The translations under genes were made by a program, and so were the position numbers. Of a stretch of 64,000 nucleotides of DNA, positions 13,262 to 25,693 are shown piece by piece (position 1 is the first letter of the stretch; every line of letters starts with the position of its first letter). A model generated the notes under the pieces. The model was not told the DNA's origin. It saw only the letters and a list, made by a program, of their open reading frames with translations, and ran no database searches. Where the stretch lies: the NCBI GenBank assembly GCA_029204225.1, contig CM055110.1, positions 38,208,195 through 38,272,194 on the forward strand. Reading direction: 5' to 3'. This stretch comes from Diphasiastrum complanatum (lineage: Eukaryota > Streptophyta > Lycopodiopsida > Lycopodiales > Lycopodiaceae).

Positions 13262-14016
13262 CATTGAAGACATTTCAAGTTAAGAAAACTCAAATGATGA
13301 ACAATAAATGTTGTTACACACTTTCAATAGGATCCAATAATTGAGTACTATCTCCTCCTATGAAATATCTTGCAACTATTTGTGAATTGATTCTCACTAG
13401 CTACTCAAATCTCTCTAAAACAAGATCTATTTCACATCAAATGATGGAGTATAGGCAAAGTTAGGATCTAACACTCTTAGCACGTGTGAAATACACTAAG
13501 AAACCAAATTTGACTCAAATACAATGATATTGCATGAAACAAACTGGCTAAGATCTCAAAACAGTGCCTAGATCACATATAGATGAGATTGGCAAGCATA
13601 CAACTGTGATTTTGGATCAACCAAGCAATCTCTTGACCAAACCAAATGTGTCCACCCAGGTCTAGGTGCCCTACCTAACCCTCTTCAAAAGCTTATAACT
13701 TTTGATTGGCTCAACCAAATGGAATGAAATTGATTGCAACAGAAACTAGACAAAAATAGTTTCAAAACAAGCTATCAAGCAAGATAAATGAATCAAACAT
13801 GAGAGAGAACTTCCAAACTGAAGTTGGATGTTCCTCACACGTGTCTGAGCACCTGATTCTGTACAGTACCAAGTCTGACCCAATCAATGTCCTTTTGATC
13901 TCTTTTGATCCAACATTGAACAACATAGCTAGGAAAATGGGCCTTGACAACTTCTAGCTCAAGATTGATGAAATTTTTTTCACTTAGATGGATCAAAATG
14001 CATGATAACCTTAGGT
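13262..14016 (-). other. Element A leader region
   Basis: Untranslated sequence between primer site and gag, closely matching 40036-40790 of element B. A stub of the gag N terminus (about 13262-13300) is left at its edge. No open frame is shared between the two elements. Confidence 0.8.
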
Positions 14017-14030
14017 AGGCTCTGATACCA
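14017..14030 (-). other. Element A primer binding site
   Basis: The minus strand reads tggtatcagagcct directly after the 5' LTR. This is complementary to the 3' end of plant initiator methionine tRNA, the usual copia primer. Confidence 0.93.
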
Positions 14031-14767
14031 TGTTGAATTTCACATGTGTGGACTGTCCACTATATGTACTTGTGATCTCCTAAGGTGTGTAGATGCACCA
14101 AGATCAAGACTAGATTGAGATTCAAGATCAATCTTAGATCCTATGGCAAAAACACACTACTACATGCATTCAATCACTTCCAACTCTCACTCACACATGT
14201 GGGAAGTATTCAAAAAATAATCTAAGTAAAAACAAGCTGCTCTCCTTGGGTAGAGAGATAAAATACATCATGAGCTCTCGGGTAGAGAGAGAAAGCTAGA
14301 AATCCAATAACTTACAAAATCCATAAAATCACCAAATCAATTAGATTCAAAATGAGACGTACAATGATACTAGTAGGTCCACGAGCTACCACTATGCTTA
14401 ACTATGATTGGACCATATTTTGTCACCTCTTGATCCTATTGGATCATTGATCCATGCACCTCTTAATTCTATTGGACTATATTCAAGCACACCTCAATTT
14501 CCTATTGGACCTCACAAGGTTCCACCTCTAAATCCTATTGGACCTCTTGGAATTCATCAAACAAAAACTTTACACTTGTCTACACCCTAATTGGCACGTG
14601 TTTAGCCTCTTACTCTATTTCGGCTCAATAGTGGCATTACAAGTGGAAATGCATAATTTGCCATCTATGCCAAATTTATTCCTATCAACATCCTACACCT
14701 AGATGCTTGATGTAAAAAACATAAGACCCCTATATCTAACATAGATAATCTTTTTCAATTCTTCACA
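14031..14767 (-). repeat. Element A 5' LTR
   Basis: 737 bp with the same TG...CA ends as the other four copies. The CCAAT cluster lies at about 14408-14590. Confidence 0.95.
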
Positions 14768-14772
14768 GGGAG

Positions 14773-16245
14773 AGGTCCAAAATATGAGTGACCTCTTTTT
14801 GAGTTGATTCAATCTTGCTTGATTCTTAATCCATTGTTTTGAGTATCCAACACAAGAAACTGAAGATCAAGACAAAGTGTGATGTTATTGAACATCTTTG
14901 AGCTTCTGTGAATCATTAGTGTTTTATTTTGGAGCATCTAACACATGCCAAAAGTAGAATTCAAACTTGTCTAAGTGCCTCAATCCATTTTGAGAGACTG
15001 ATCTAGATTATCTTGTTTTGTGGAATATTTGAGATCTATCTCAAATACAATTGCAAGTTTTTCACATAGGAAGGTAGTACACCCTGGAAAATACCTATAG
15101 TGAAAGACAATAGCAACATTAAGTTTGATTGGAACAAGCTCAAACATATAATTATCCAATAACAAGAAGTCTACTTTTTGAGAGACATAGGAGCAATCTG
15201 GGGGTCGTCAAGCTATCATGCAGTGGGAGGGAGCTAAAAAAACAAAACATTTCTTTTACCAAAGCTTTGCTAGCTTCCAGCCCTCTGCCTGATGAAAATG
15301 TTCACGAACGCAAAAGTCAAAAGACACGAAACAAAAATGTTCGCGAACACCCTGACGAGAAGACACGAACGTGAAAGATTCGCGAAAGAGAATTTTTTGC
15401 AGTACAGCAGGAGAAAGTCAGACGACAAGAAAGTCAAACAACTCGAAGCAACACGAAAATCATCGTGACACCTTTTTTGCTCTCATGCTCCAAAAAGATC
15501 AAGAAGATCATGCAAGTACCCATAAGTACAGATATCTGATCTGATAGTATGACGTCAACAGATACACTCTAGGTTGTGGATAATCTGCCACTCTTGTTAT
15601 TTTGTGATTAGCTATAGATGTTTAATCACTCTAATCTAAAAGTTACATAGAGGACTACATATTTACTAGATGATACTTGACACATGAAGTAGTCTGATGC
15701 TAGTAAGCAAGAAGACAAAAAACATAGAATACACGTCCTCCTTCGTGCGAGACAATTCTGAGTAGGATCTGAAGATCCACAAGTCCGCTAGTAAGCGAGA
15801 CATTACTCACGGGAGAACTGTATTTCTCTCACGCCAACACACTATGTGGATTTGCATGCAGTGCTTGAAGAATCAGAAGAATAAATAGATGATTTCTTAT
15901 CTTGTCTACTCTTCAATGCAAATTGATCTGTTGTTGTTCGTGTGTCTAATTTACTTGTTCATTTAATTTAGCACCTTGGTTTGAATTTCGTTGAATGTTG
16001 TATTAATTTGTTAATGTAGTACAACAGTGTCTTTCTACATTCTAGAGGACTGTAGGAATGATGCAGCTGGTAGTGACTAGCAATCATATCTTAATTCCAT
16101 TCGAAATTATTCCCCATCACATTGTCTAGCTGCTTGTTGCGCAACAGTATAGATAGCATACTGCTTTGATGGACCATTCTCTGTCAGACCCCTTTGAAGA
16201 AGTAGGTTCTCGATACTGAAGCTTAGCATATCTTTGTTGGATAAT
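14773..16245. other. Non-coding interval after element A
   Basis: No gene recognised. The first part may be the continuation of the element interrupted by A. From 15295 to 15480 there is a run of cgaac/gttcg and gacacgaa words. 15500-16150 has LTR-like or untranslated character and lies just downstream of the gypsy gag on the minus strand, but no LTR ends could be fixed. Confidence 0.4.
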
Positions 16246-16767
16246 CTATGGATTAAACGAGCAAAAGGCTATGTCATGACCCGTAGAATTGCATAAATGA
16301 CAAATAGTATTCGACATTCGTTGTTTCAACATTGGACATTTATTCATAATGTGATTGCCTGCACCAATTGAACTCCAGATATTTTCCTGGCTAGGAAAAG
16401 TCTTTGCAAACTTTTTAGGTTCTTTGTTCGCTTTACCATGGAAATCTTGGCAAGGCTTTGATCTTTTCATCAAGTTCAGACTGCATCTTTTCTAGCTGCA
16501 TCTGCTGCTTTTGACCCAGTTTCTCAAACTCATTGATCATCTTCTCTATAGTAGCATTGATATTCGTTGATGCAATGGTGGTGGATGTCGTCGTGGTTTG
16601 CCCTATTGTATAAGACAACATTCCATCATTTGGTTCATCATCAGAATCTTCATCCTCTTCATAAATTGCATCAGTCACATCGCTTTGTACCGTAGCGTAT
16701 TCAGTTGGCATTTCAGCTCGCGTCTAATCTGTTTGGGTAGACCTAAAAACCACAAAGTCAAAGCATT

Positions 16768-17951
16768 ACGGCCTTTTTTGAACTCAAAAAGGGCTTCTTC
16801 CTTGCCTAAACATGTTTGCTAATTAGGATTAATTAACTCATTAATCATCCTATGTGGTAGTTCACCCTGGGTTTATCATGGGTTAAGTTCTATTTTAGTA
16901 GGCTTCACTTAGGCCTAACATAATATAGCAAGGACACCTAATTTTTAATGTAGCCAAAAAATTTAAATCCAATGTAACATCTATTTTTTCAAGGCCTTCA
17001 AAATTCATCTTTTTAAGCTGAGAATGAGTGAACAGGGGGCCCAATATTTCCTTGGGCCCTCATTTTGAAAAAAAAAATGGGGGAGGGGGATGGGAGTACA
17101 TCCCCCCCCATTGTACGCTTGTACCCCCCCACCGCTCTCTCTCTCTCCCTCGGGGCCAACTGGCCCATCGCGCCTCACCCACCCCTCCGGGCTGCTGGCC
17201 CTCGTTGAATCGTGTGGCCCGGAGGGCCACACCTAACACCCCCCCCCTCCCTCGTTGTCCTGTCAAAGCGGGAGGGGGGAGACCTGGGAGCGCGTGCTCA
17301 TCGCGCTCCCACCCAGCTCAGCGGCTCCAAGTGGGCAGGAGCTGCTGGCCCTCGTTGAATCACGCTCCTGCCCACTTGGAGTCGCTGAGCCGGGTGGGAG
17401 CGCGATGAGCACGCGCTCCCAGGTCGCCCCCCTCCCTCTTTGACAGGTTATCGAGGGAGGGGGGGGTGTTAGGTGTGGCCCTTCGGGCCACACGATTCAA
17501 CGAGGGCCAGCGGCCCGGAGGGGTGGGTGAGGCGCGACGGGCCAGCTGGCCCCGAGAGAGAGAGAGAGAGCGGAGGGTGGGGGGGGGGGGGATGTACTCC
17601 CATCCCCTCCCTCTTTATTTTCAAATTTTTTTTCAAAATGGGGGCCCAAGGAAATATCGGGCCCCCTTTTCACTTATTCTAGGCTTAAAAAGATGAATTT
17701 TGAAGGCCTTGAAAAATGGTTATATTGGTATTTAAAATTTAAATTTGAGCCTTGTCAAATCATCATTACTATGGGTTGAGCAAGTAGAGTTAGAGGAGGG
17801 TTACTAGGAGGGTTAGAATTTGGAGATCTATTTTACACCATTGGATGTGCCATGTCATATGGACCATTCCATCTCACTTGTCACTCTCTTATTGGTACAC
17901 ATGTCATCATTAACACTAATTATAATTAGTGAAGAGGCCCTTTTTGGGCCC
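16768..17951. mobile_element. MULE-like palindromic element inserted in gypsy gag
   Basis: A 1,184-bp segment interrupts the gag frame. The flanks caaagcatt (16759-16767) and taatgcatc (17952-17960) match at 6 of 9 bases and encode the duplicated codons Asn/Asp-Ala-Leu. This fits a decayed 9-bp target duplication typical of Mutator-like elements. The termini pair as acggcc...aaaaagggcttctt on the left and gggcccaaaaagggcctctt on the right, in reverse. A long GC-rich inverted repeat fills the middle. No transposase frame is present, so it would be non-autonomous. Confidence 0.7.
16989..17717. repeat. GC-rich long inverted repeat (about 350-bp arms)
   Basis: The arms 16989-17342 and 17364-17717 are symmetric about 17353, with a 21-base loop containing tgctggccctcgttgaatc. 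That loop word also occurs inside both arms, giving a nested hairpin structure. The arms contain g/c homopolymers, tgtggcccggagggccaca palindromes and a short (ga)n tract. Composition (GC well above 60%) contrasts sharply with the surrounding AT-rich DNA. Open frames on both strands are reflections of the palindrome. Confidence 0.93.
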
Positions 17952-18163
17952 TAATGCATCTTCATTGACTAAATCAGGATCACACTCAGATCTGAGGTGT
18001 TTAACTCGTTTAATATAATCTCTTACTGCCTCTCTCTTTCCCATTTTAATTTTACTTAAAAGGAGAAATGAATCTTCCATAAATTTTCTAGGCTTAAATC
18101 TCGTAATGAGAGAGGCTTTACCCACTTCCCAATCTTGTCATTCTACTTCCTCATTGTTATCTT

Positions 18164-18643
18164 CTATAATGATTCCTTATTTTTTTTAAGTTGTTCATTT
18201 TCTTCTAACGTCTTTTGGAGATGACAATCTCTATTTAGACAATAAGAGGATATCCGAATTAACTCACCTTCTAAAAAGTGAACTTTATTTATATAAAGTT
18301 GTTTTCCATGGTTCTGCAATCTTTCACAATATCCTTGTAACCCACTATGCCCATTGCATATCCATGTAACTAAATGAGTTATTGAGGAGAATGTGGGATG
18401 TGTCAAAGTGCTTGGATCTTGTGGATATATTGTTCCATCTATCCACAAATTCAAGTTTTTCTTTCCTTCTGCCCTATAATGAGAACGATCCTCAATAGAT
18501 ATTTGAATTCCTTTGCCTCCACTTCTCTGCAAAGGTGCCAAATCAATAGGGATATCCACATGTAGATGATATAATGTCATCATCAGAAAAAACAATAGAG
18601 TAATCAGTTGCATCAAAGTACTATGACCAGTTCTATGAAGCAA
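18164..18643 (-). CDS. Unrecognised 159-codon open frame, R-repeat copy 1
   Basis: This frame starts with a short hydrophobic stretch, then reads HLHVDIPIDLAPLQRSGGKG, a LWIDGTIYPQDPSTL segment, an HSGLQGYCERLQNHGKQLY segment, and a Lys/Glu-rich coil (LQKTLEENEQLKKNKESL). A close homologue lies at 49188-49625 but ends differently after LQKTLEEN, exactly where repeat R begins (18197/49239). The gypsy gag core starts about 40 bases downstream in another frame, so this could be the N-terminal part of that gag after a frameshift. I do not recognise a domain. Conservation between copies may reflect recent duplication only. Confidence 0.35.
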   Translation of the reverse strand: MLHRTGHSTLMQLITLLFFLMMTLYHLHVDIPIDLAPLQRSGGKGIQISIEDRSHYRAEGKKNLNLWIDGTIYPQDPSTLTHPTFSSITHLVTWICNGHSGLQGYCERLQNHGKQLYINKVHFLEGELIRISSYCLNRDCHLQKTLEENEQLKKNKESL

Positions 18644-21600
18644 AACAAAAAACTCATCATTGATTATATTATATACTTTGTACGATCAATCCAATCTCCA
18701 TGCTTGTATGCTTGATTCAAATTTGGGAATGCCACTCATTTTTTTCATTCCAATAGGTAGTTGGTGCTCATATTTCCATTCCAATGTAAAGATGGCATTC
18801 ATAATTGGAGATGGCACCCATTTTTTCATTCTCGTGGAAGAAATGCATATGTAAACATTTTGCTATTTTTTCTGATTCGAATTTGGGATGGTGGTCATAA
18901 TCTAGATCCAGTGAAAATATTTCTCTTTTCGTAACCAATGGAGGGAATATTTTTGAATTTAGTCAAGTTATACTGCGAACTGTTTACAGTTCTTAACTGT
19001 GACTATAGACACTGTGGTTAGATCATTGGGAGTTGGGGAGGCCTCGGGAGTGGTGGGGGCAAGCAAATAAACAATATTGTTTTTTTTATTTTGATATTTC
19101 TCTATATCCTACATGGCATTCCTTAAAGGTTCTTTTTGATATTGAGAACCCCTCTAATGAAAACATTGATATGAATTCTTACTCAAATAATAGATCAAGA
19201 ACTAATTGTCACACTTAAGAATCATCACAATTTCGAATAATACTCTAACAATAATTAAGTATCTATTTATTATTTGTCAATCATAAATATTTAGATTTGT
19301 ATGATTCTTCAATCATAATTTTTTGGAATCCAAAATTATACTTAATCATTTATAGGATACTGTAGTATATGTCCAACATAACTCAGGAAAAGTAAAAATC
19401 ATTCCAAAATCTTTCCACTAAGAAAATACTAGATTTAGGAATATTTTTTAAATAGGATTCTTTAACTGAAGTGCAAGATTCAAGTTCTATAAATCATTGG
19501 TAATTAAAGATTGAATGCATACCAAAATGACAATTATCTTCAACTACGAAAAAACTTTAGATTCTTGTCTAGAATTAAATCTAGATACCCAAAGTTCTGC
19601 TGAATATCAATTCAGTTTTTATTCTTGAATTCATTATGATTCGTTATCCATTTGAGGTCTCTGGGATACAACCACTAATGAGCTGAGTCTATCCCTTAAC
19701 TAAGGAATCCTCTATCCCATGAATATTGTATATCCAATTTACATAATTTTAACTAATGAACCCAAATGATTCACTAATCATGCGTCTTACAAGCAATATA
19801 ATTCAAAAACCATCAGTTCTGGTGAATCCTCTTCACATTGATCGTTTTACCAATTAACTTCATCGTGGAGTAATCAACTACTCAAGTTAATTGTCAATGA
19901 TTCAGAAATCTCAAATGTGTAGGTGAAGAATTCAATTATATAAGTATGGCGCCACATTTAGATCCTTACCCAAATCATTTATCAGTTAATCCATAAATCT
20001 TCTATACAAAGATTTGTTAACTCTACAAGTATCTGTCAAAACAATACTTAATCATATGCTTATGTTCGCCGACTAGGTTAAGTGCACCAAATAACCCTAG
20101 TAACCAGGAATACATAGTAGATTCATACAAGATTAATCGTGCACATATGTGAACAATCTCACTATGATCCAGTACATAAACACATTTTTATTTGTCAGAT
20201 TCCTCCAAAACAACCCACATATGTTACTCACATATCTCACTGAGATCTTGTAACTCAGCTACAAAATAATTTCTATTTCTCATAAGTAAATAACATATTC
20301 GAGAAATCTCTGGGACGAATAACATTCACTCTTAGCATTTTTCCCATCCAACTTATCTTTAATTACATAATTTCTTCCACTCAATCAACCCCTCTCTGAT
20401 CCAAGTACTCAACTAAGATTAGGTTGATCCAATATAGAACTCTCAGACTTAAATCCTGATGAAACTTACTTCTATTCCAATCAAAATGGAATTAGTAACC
20501 TTTGACCTTTCACTGTACTACTTATAGATAATAATTCAAATATCAAACCGGTTCTAGTTCCAGATTGTCCACACAATCCCTAGAGAATTTCTCTTATTCG
20601 AAAAGTTCCAATTAGGCATCTTCCTCTGAATCTATCCATAATTTCTTTCAGACCAAATCTCATTTCTATACCCTAGCTGGTTCTCTTCCGAAAACTATGC
20701 AACCCACAGATTCTCAAATAGAAATTTATTCCACCACCACCTCTCCTTTTAAAGAACTTATAGATTTCAATAAAAGTTAACTGAAAAGATGACATATGAA
20801 AATATGCAAATATAAGAAAAGTCAATAATAAAAGCTTCCACTAAAGGATTCACTTCATTACAAACAGGACTTCTCCTCCAAATATTTTCAATCTGAATGA
20901 TAGAAGCTACTATTCCATCGAAATCCATTTATACAACAGAAATATTCTAGATTTAAGATATTGAAACATTTTAACCTTATAATTTATCTGAATTCCAAGT
21001 CTATTCAGCAAGTAGTAGTTTATATGACATAATAGTCTTTCAGAAGAATAACTTCATGCTAGAGAGAATCATATAAATCAGTCTGATATCTTATATTCGA
21101 AAAATTACTAAGAAGTAAATGATTAATTAAGAAAGCGAGAAATAGATTTGAGGGCCTCCGATTTTGTAAATAATGAGAAACCACATAGGGATCGAGATTA
21201 AACCTCAAAATTTTCCAAAATATCCCACATTTGATCGAATGGTTTTTTTTTTTTGCCATATCGCGACTAGGTACTAAAACACACCATTGATCATTAGATC
21301 TTTACAGTCCTAGAATTTCTTTTCTGAAATTACTGATGTCCCATACCATCAATTTTTCCTTCCAAAAAATCCTTACAACCTTATCTAATATTCTAGAGAT
21401 CCATTAATCATCTAGCTATCCTATAATCCATATAAGATATTATCTCTTGTTCCCAATACTGGAGAATCCATTTATTTAAATGACTGCCATGTCTATTAGA
21501 TGGATATCACAATCTACACCTAATCTTGTGATCTAAACAATAGAATTGACATGGTTCAGTATTACATTCTGATCCTTTCTGGTTAATGATAAGCTTTGAA

Positions 21601-24407
21601 TCTCACTGGATCCAAGAGCATTAACTCTAGGGACAAGCTTCTATCAATTAACAGATCCAATGTAATCCATGTATCAGATTCTACTTCTAACATCACAATT
21701 GATATCCAAAACTATAACTCAATAGTTACAAAGATATCATTTATGAATTTAATTAAATCAACTTAATTCAAAAAATTAATATCAGGTATTAAGCAATTAT
21801 TTACTGGAATTACCAAAATCCTAACTGTACAATACATTTTCCGATTACACTTACTACCCCTGATGTCCACTCTCCTTTCCTCCTTAGAATTTTCAGTTCC
21901 CTGAAAATCTTTTTCAATTAACGTACAAAGAATACGTAACGACATTAGTAAATATTTTAAAATTAATTACTATAAAAACTAAAACAATTTCATTTCTATC
22001 CTATACCTGGGCTGAACTACTATAAAAGACACTACTAGCTTGATATTTTGAATATAATTCACCATAGGATTTAATTGGAAATGAATTCAGTTTTTAAATT
22101 TCTATTATTACAGTTTTCTAATAAAATTGGACTATTTTTTTTTTTGACTGGTCTGGCATCACTTCATCAATATTGATAAAAACTATCCAAATTTAAAATA
22201 TGAAATTACATGAATGGAAATCCTACCAATAGGATTTCAGAACTCTTAAACTGTATCCAAACATGATTCTATTGATCAGATAAAGAGTTCTCTCATCACT
22301 CATTTTAGCTGGATATTTAATATTGTTTGATGGTTTTAAAATTAATTTTAACGAGTATCTTGCACAAACGTTAACTTGATCCATTTCCAACGATCAATAT
22401 TGATTAGAAATATCTCAGACAAGTAACAGATTTCAAACTTTAATCCAAGTTCGAAATTCAACAAAAAAAGAAAAAATTCGATTTTAACTTTCAATCTGGG
22501 AAGACCTTTGCTTCCAAAGTTTAGTCACCACCAAACACAGTTCTAGAAAAATTAAATTTTCTTTGATTGGGTACTGTTTCGGAAAGGTAATTCATGAGAA
22601 AAAAATATCTTGCTCTCAATACTAAATCTATGAACCGAATTCATAGATGGCCTGTTAGGATAGCAAATTTTATATTGTTACCTCCAACATCGGTTATAGC
22701 CTTGAAAATCCATACATGAGGTTACTTATGGTAATCCATTAGTCAAATTTAACTATTTCCCATGCCTTTGCTGTAAAAGTAGCCAACGAATGGAAAACCT
22801 ATTACCAAACATAGACTCTCTTCACATGCAAAAAATAGTTCAAACCCTGGATAATCCAAAATTAAACTTCCAATGCAAAGTTTTCTACAACTAAGCAAAA
22901 ACTATAACCTTTATTCTTAAGGCAAGCAACCATCACATCCTCAAAAATCCTAAAGAAAGGTTTGTGTACAATATTCTAGTTTGCTATCCTAAGCACCTAC
23001 CAAGCATGACTCTTGGATCTAGACTAGGGTTTTCACATTAGGGCAAGAAAGTGGAGTCTACTTCCTTATTACATGCTGGATTTTCACCTAACTTTGCAAA
23101 GGAAGTGTGTTTTACTATGTATTTCCATTCTCCATAGTGAGAAGATAGAAACTTTTTGGAGCCTCAAGGAGAAACTCGAGTTTCCTCTCATTGTATGGTG
23201 ATTACTCTATTTTTCCAATGAAACCCAGCTTTGGCACTTTGTAAACACTGTCTACAGGCCGTACTACAGCCTTATTTCCACACGTGTGGAGTCGGATTAG
23301 ACTATTTGATCGATGTTTTGATTGTCTCTACTTGTTTCCTATCAAGCTGCTAAACTAGATCTTGTTTTCTAATGACTAGTTTCTGATAGATTGTTTAACA
23401 AGCATACAATCACCTTGTGGATCATTCAAAGATCCATTTATGGTCCTTAGTACTGTACTTTTCACAAGGTTTATCCATTAAAAAGAAGAGCACAAAGCCC
23501 TACAACCGCCACCACAAAATTTTGATGTACACTCAACCGCAACCCCCAAGAGAGAGAGAGAGAGAGAGGAAGAGATTATTGACATGCCTTCCAACTAGAA
23601 AAAGAGGGCTGGATCATGAAAGAAGAGAGACAGGGACAGATGGCATGGATCACACTCTTCCTCGGCACATCCACTGCTTACTTCCATCCATCTCCAATAC
23701 ACTACAACATCCAAGGCATTCATGGCTGCCAAGAATGATCAAGCTACTGGCGTTTCCACTACCCACAACTGTCTATTCTGCTTCAGATACACTCAATCCT
23801 TCTCACCATACTAGCGCTTGGAAAATCGTAGGCAGCCATCCATTAAAGATGATATTCAAGGGAGCAGCTCCCTGTTGTAACATCAACAATCTCTCACAGG
23901 AAACCATTCTACAGGATAGGACAAGATTCAAGCTTCATAAAAGAATACTAATCAACCAACCCATCAGAACGCAGTGTCTTCCAACACAACCAGTTCTCAA
24001 GTCACTACAACTGTTCAACTGGGATAATGCCTTGCTATAGTCAAAAAAATCTCTTTGATAGGTTTTAACCAGGGTTTCAGAAAATCAGGCCACACAATAT
24101 CTTGTTTTTCAAGTTTGATTCTTAAACAGGGTTGTAAGATTGCTTCATACCAGAGAATTGATAGCTTTGCAATTTCATTATATGTCTTTGGTTTGCATGC
24201 ATGACATAAGGATCAGAAATGACTTCAATCCTTTCATGCAATGATTTGATTCAAGAAACAGTAGCACTAATTGCTTATACAACTAGATAAATTGACCTTT
24301 TACAATCTATCAATAAACAGAATCAGCTGTGCCTGAATCAAATCCCCCAAAACAATATTATGAATCTTTGTAACTATCAAAGCTCTCTATGTTATGCAAA
24401 ATCCATA
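18197..24407. repeat. Long AT-rich repeat R, copy 1
   Basis: A 6.2-kb segment repeated in the same orientation at 49239-54392 and, in part (about 21648-22650), at 58692-59735. Apart from the frame at its left edge it has no credible gene. It is AT-rich with poly-A/T runs and many short open frames that are not shared between copies. Differences between copies 1 and 2 include several indels: about 545 bases (20243-20777) and 502 bases (22964-23465) present only here. It may be the non-coding body of a large non-autonomous element, but no LTR or terminal repeat was found. Confidence 0.8.
22964..23465. mobile_element. 502-bp insertion or deletion relic in repeat R
   Basis: This segment is absent from R copy 2, where aaagaaaggtttatcc reads straight through (53341-53356). 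Here it is flanked by aaggttt at 22957-22963 and 23466-23472. It starts gtgtacaatattc and ends gtacttttcac, weakly inverted. It could be a small element with a 7-bp target duplication. It could equally be a copy 2 deletion between 7-bp direct repeats. Confidence 0.45.
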
Positions 24408-25693
24408 GTGTAGAAAGTCTTGAAACACTTCTTATTCAACCATCCATTTTGCATCCTTAGACATGATATTCTTGATCTTTAGTGGGATATATACAACATA
24501 ACTACCCTTACTTTTGTTTTGTTATTTTGTTATGCATAAGGATATAAGCTCTAGCACAAGTATTTCCTTCATAATGTACGCACTATTAGGAGATTCTTCA
24601 TCCATAGGGCATCAAGGGATGGAGCCTATATGTTTCGTAAACAAAATTATAACATTTTCTAAGAATCTACTGAGTAATAGCCTCCACTGAAAATTATATC
24701 TTGTTTAAATGGTCCATGCTTCTTCTTGGGATAGAAGTGCATCATCACAGTAACTTCTTTTATTTATCACCCTTGACCACAAGAATACACTCTTTGTAAC
24801 TTATCAACTAGTTTGAGATTTATCATGTTGTGTTTAATTGGCAATTTTGGCCAATATGCATATTGAACTTAGAGATAAACTTTAGAATGTTAATAAGGCC
24901 TAATAATAGTTGATTTAAACTACAACAAGATGTGCAATTTCCAACCCCTTTTTTGAGAAAAAATTGAGAGGGACACCGAATTTGATTTTCGCATTGTGGT
25001 TCAAGTAGGAAAATAATATTATCTAGTCGACCATGTTTCAAGAATTGAATCAGCGCCTATTAATACTGAAGTGGATGATGAACTAACAGACGCTGCATTA
25101 TTTTGTGTTGCACCAATACTTGAGTGGGCTGCATATATTGTTGAATATCTTATACTTGGCCAACCCAATGATTCCTTGACAAAAGTACAAAAGAGACAAT
25201 TAACTCATAAGGCACAACCTTATCAATTGATTGCTGGACAATTGTATCGTCGAGGAATGGATGATATTTTACAGAGAATAAAGTACCTGAACTTATCATG
25301 CTTTCTCATGATGGCATGGGCAGAGGACATTTTTCAACATATATCATTGTTCAAAAACTTTTACAACCAGGATGTTGGTGGCCTACACTTTGCAAAGATA
25401 CAAAAGATTATATTCAGCCATGCGATGTTTGACAATGAGCATGTTGTCCTACTTGATAGAATTATGAAGTACTTTTACATCCAATTTTATCGCAAGCATC
25501 GTTCGAGAAATGGGGCCTCGACTATGTTGGTCCTATTCATCCCGCGACAAGAGGATCTTAGGCCAGATATATCATTGTTGCAACTGATTATATGACCAAA
25601 TGGGTTGAAGCGAAAGTAGTTCGAGTTGAAGATGCAAAATCAATGGCCAATTTCCTCTATGAAAACGTTATTACTAGATTTGGATGTCCTATC
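24408..25693 (+). pseudogene. Ty3/gypsy RNase H-integrase junction remnant, copy 1
   Basis: The right part encodes the linker between RNase H and integrase (DDELTDAALFCV, then LGQPNDSLTKVQKRQLTHKA). A 5' piece of integrase follows (YQLIAGQLYRRGMDDILQ). A small deletion after 25265, relative to the copy at 43996-44455, shifts the frame, leaving the zinc-binding domain unreadable in one frame. It recovers as DYMTKWVEAKVV and FLYENVITRFGCPI before being cut at 25693 by the LTR of element C. The left part (24408-25000) is shared with the copies at 32691 and 45197 and has no readable domain. Confidence 0.8.

Larger units (their letters stand above)
8707..14767 (-). mobile_element. Ty1/copia element A, complete ends, internally rearranged
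   Basis: A 6,061-bp copia element on the minus strand, flanked by the 5-bp repeat gggag (8702-8706 and 14768-14772). Its two LTRs differ by roughly 14-16 bases plus small indels by eye (about 2%). Order on the minus strand is 5' LTR, primer site, leader, gag-protease in inverted orientation, integrase, reverse transcriptase-RNase H, polypurine tract, 3' LTR. The inverted gag segment, the loss of the gag start, and stops in RT make it unable to encode a working polyprotein. Element B is the close, colinear relative. Confidence 0.95.
16246..18150 (-). pseudogene. Ty3/gypsy gag, split by a DNA transposon
   Basis: On the minus strand, 18150-17961 encodes a gypsy Gag core (FMEDSFLLLSKIKMGKREAV, then RDYIKRVKHLRSE). 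It is cut after EDAL and resumes at about 16767 with NALTLWFLGLPKQIRRELK. Next come an acidic spacer, a coiled region (EKLGQKQQMQLEKMQSELDE) and a CCHC knuckle, CHLCNSTGHDIAFC. A second knuckle-like part (GNHIMNKC) has lost its first cysteines. The downstream pieces lie in different frames (16711-16433 and 16473-16246), so at least one frameshift exists besides the 1.18-kb insertion. A TGA precedes the core at about 18140. Confidence 0.8.

Noticed and set aside
17005-17696. Many overlapping frames of 60-126 codons on both strands
   Set aside because: They mirror the GC-rich palindrome and contain no domain.
23417-24040. 207-codon frame in repeat R
   Set aside because: Its counterpart at 53405-53848 has a different start, frame breaks and a GA run inside. 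Composition is not protein-like and no domain is recognised.
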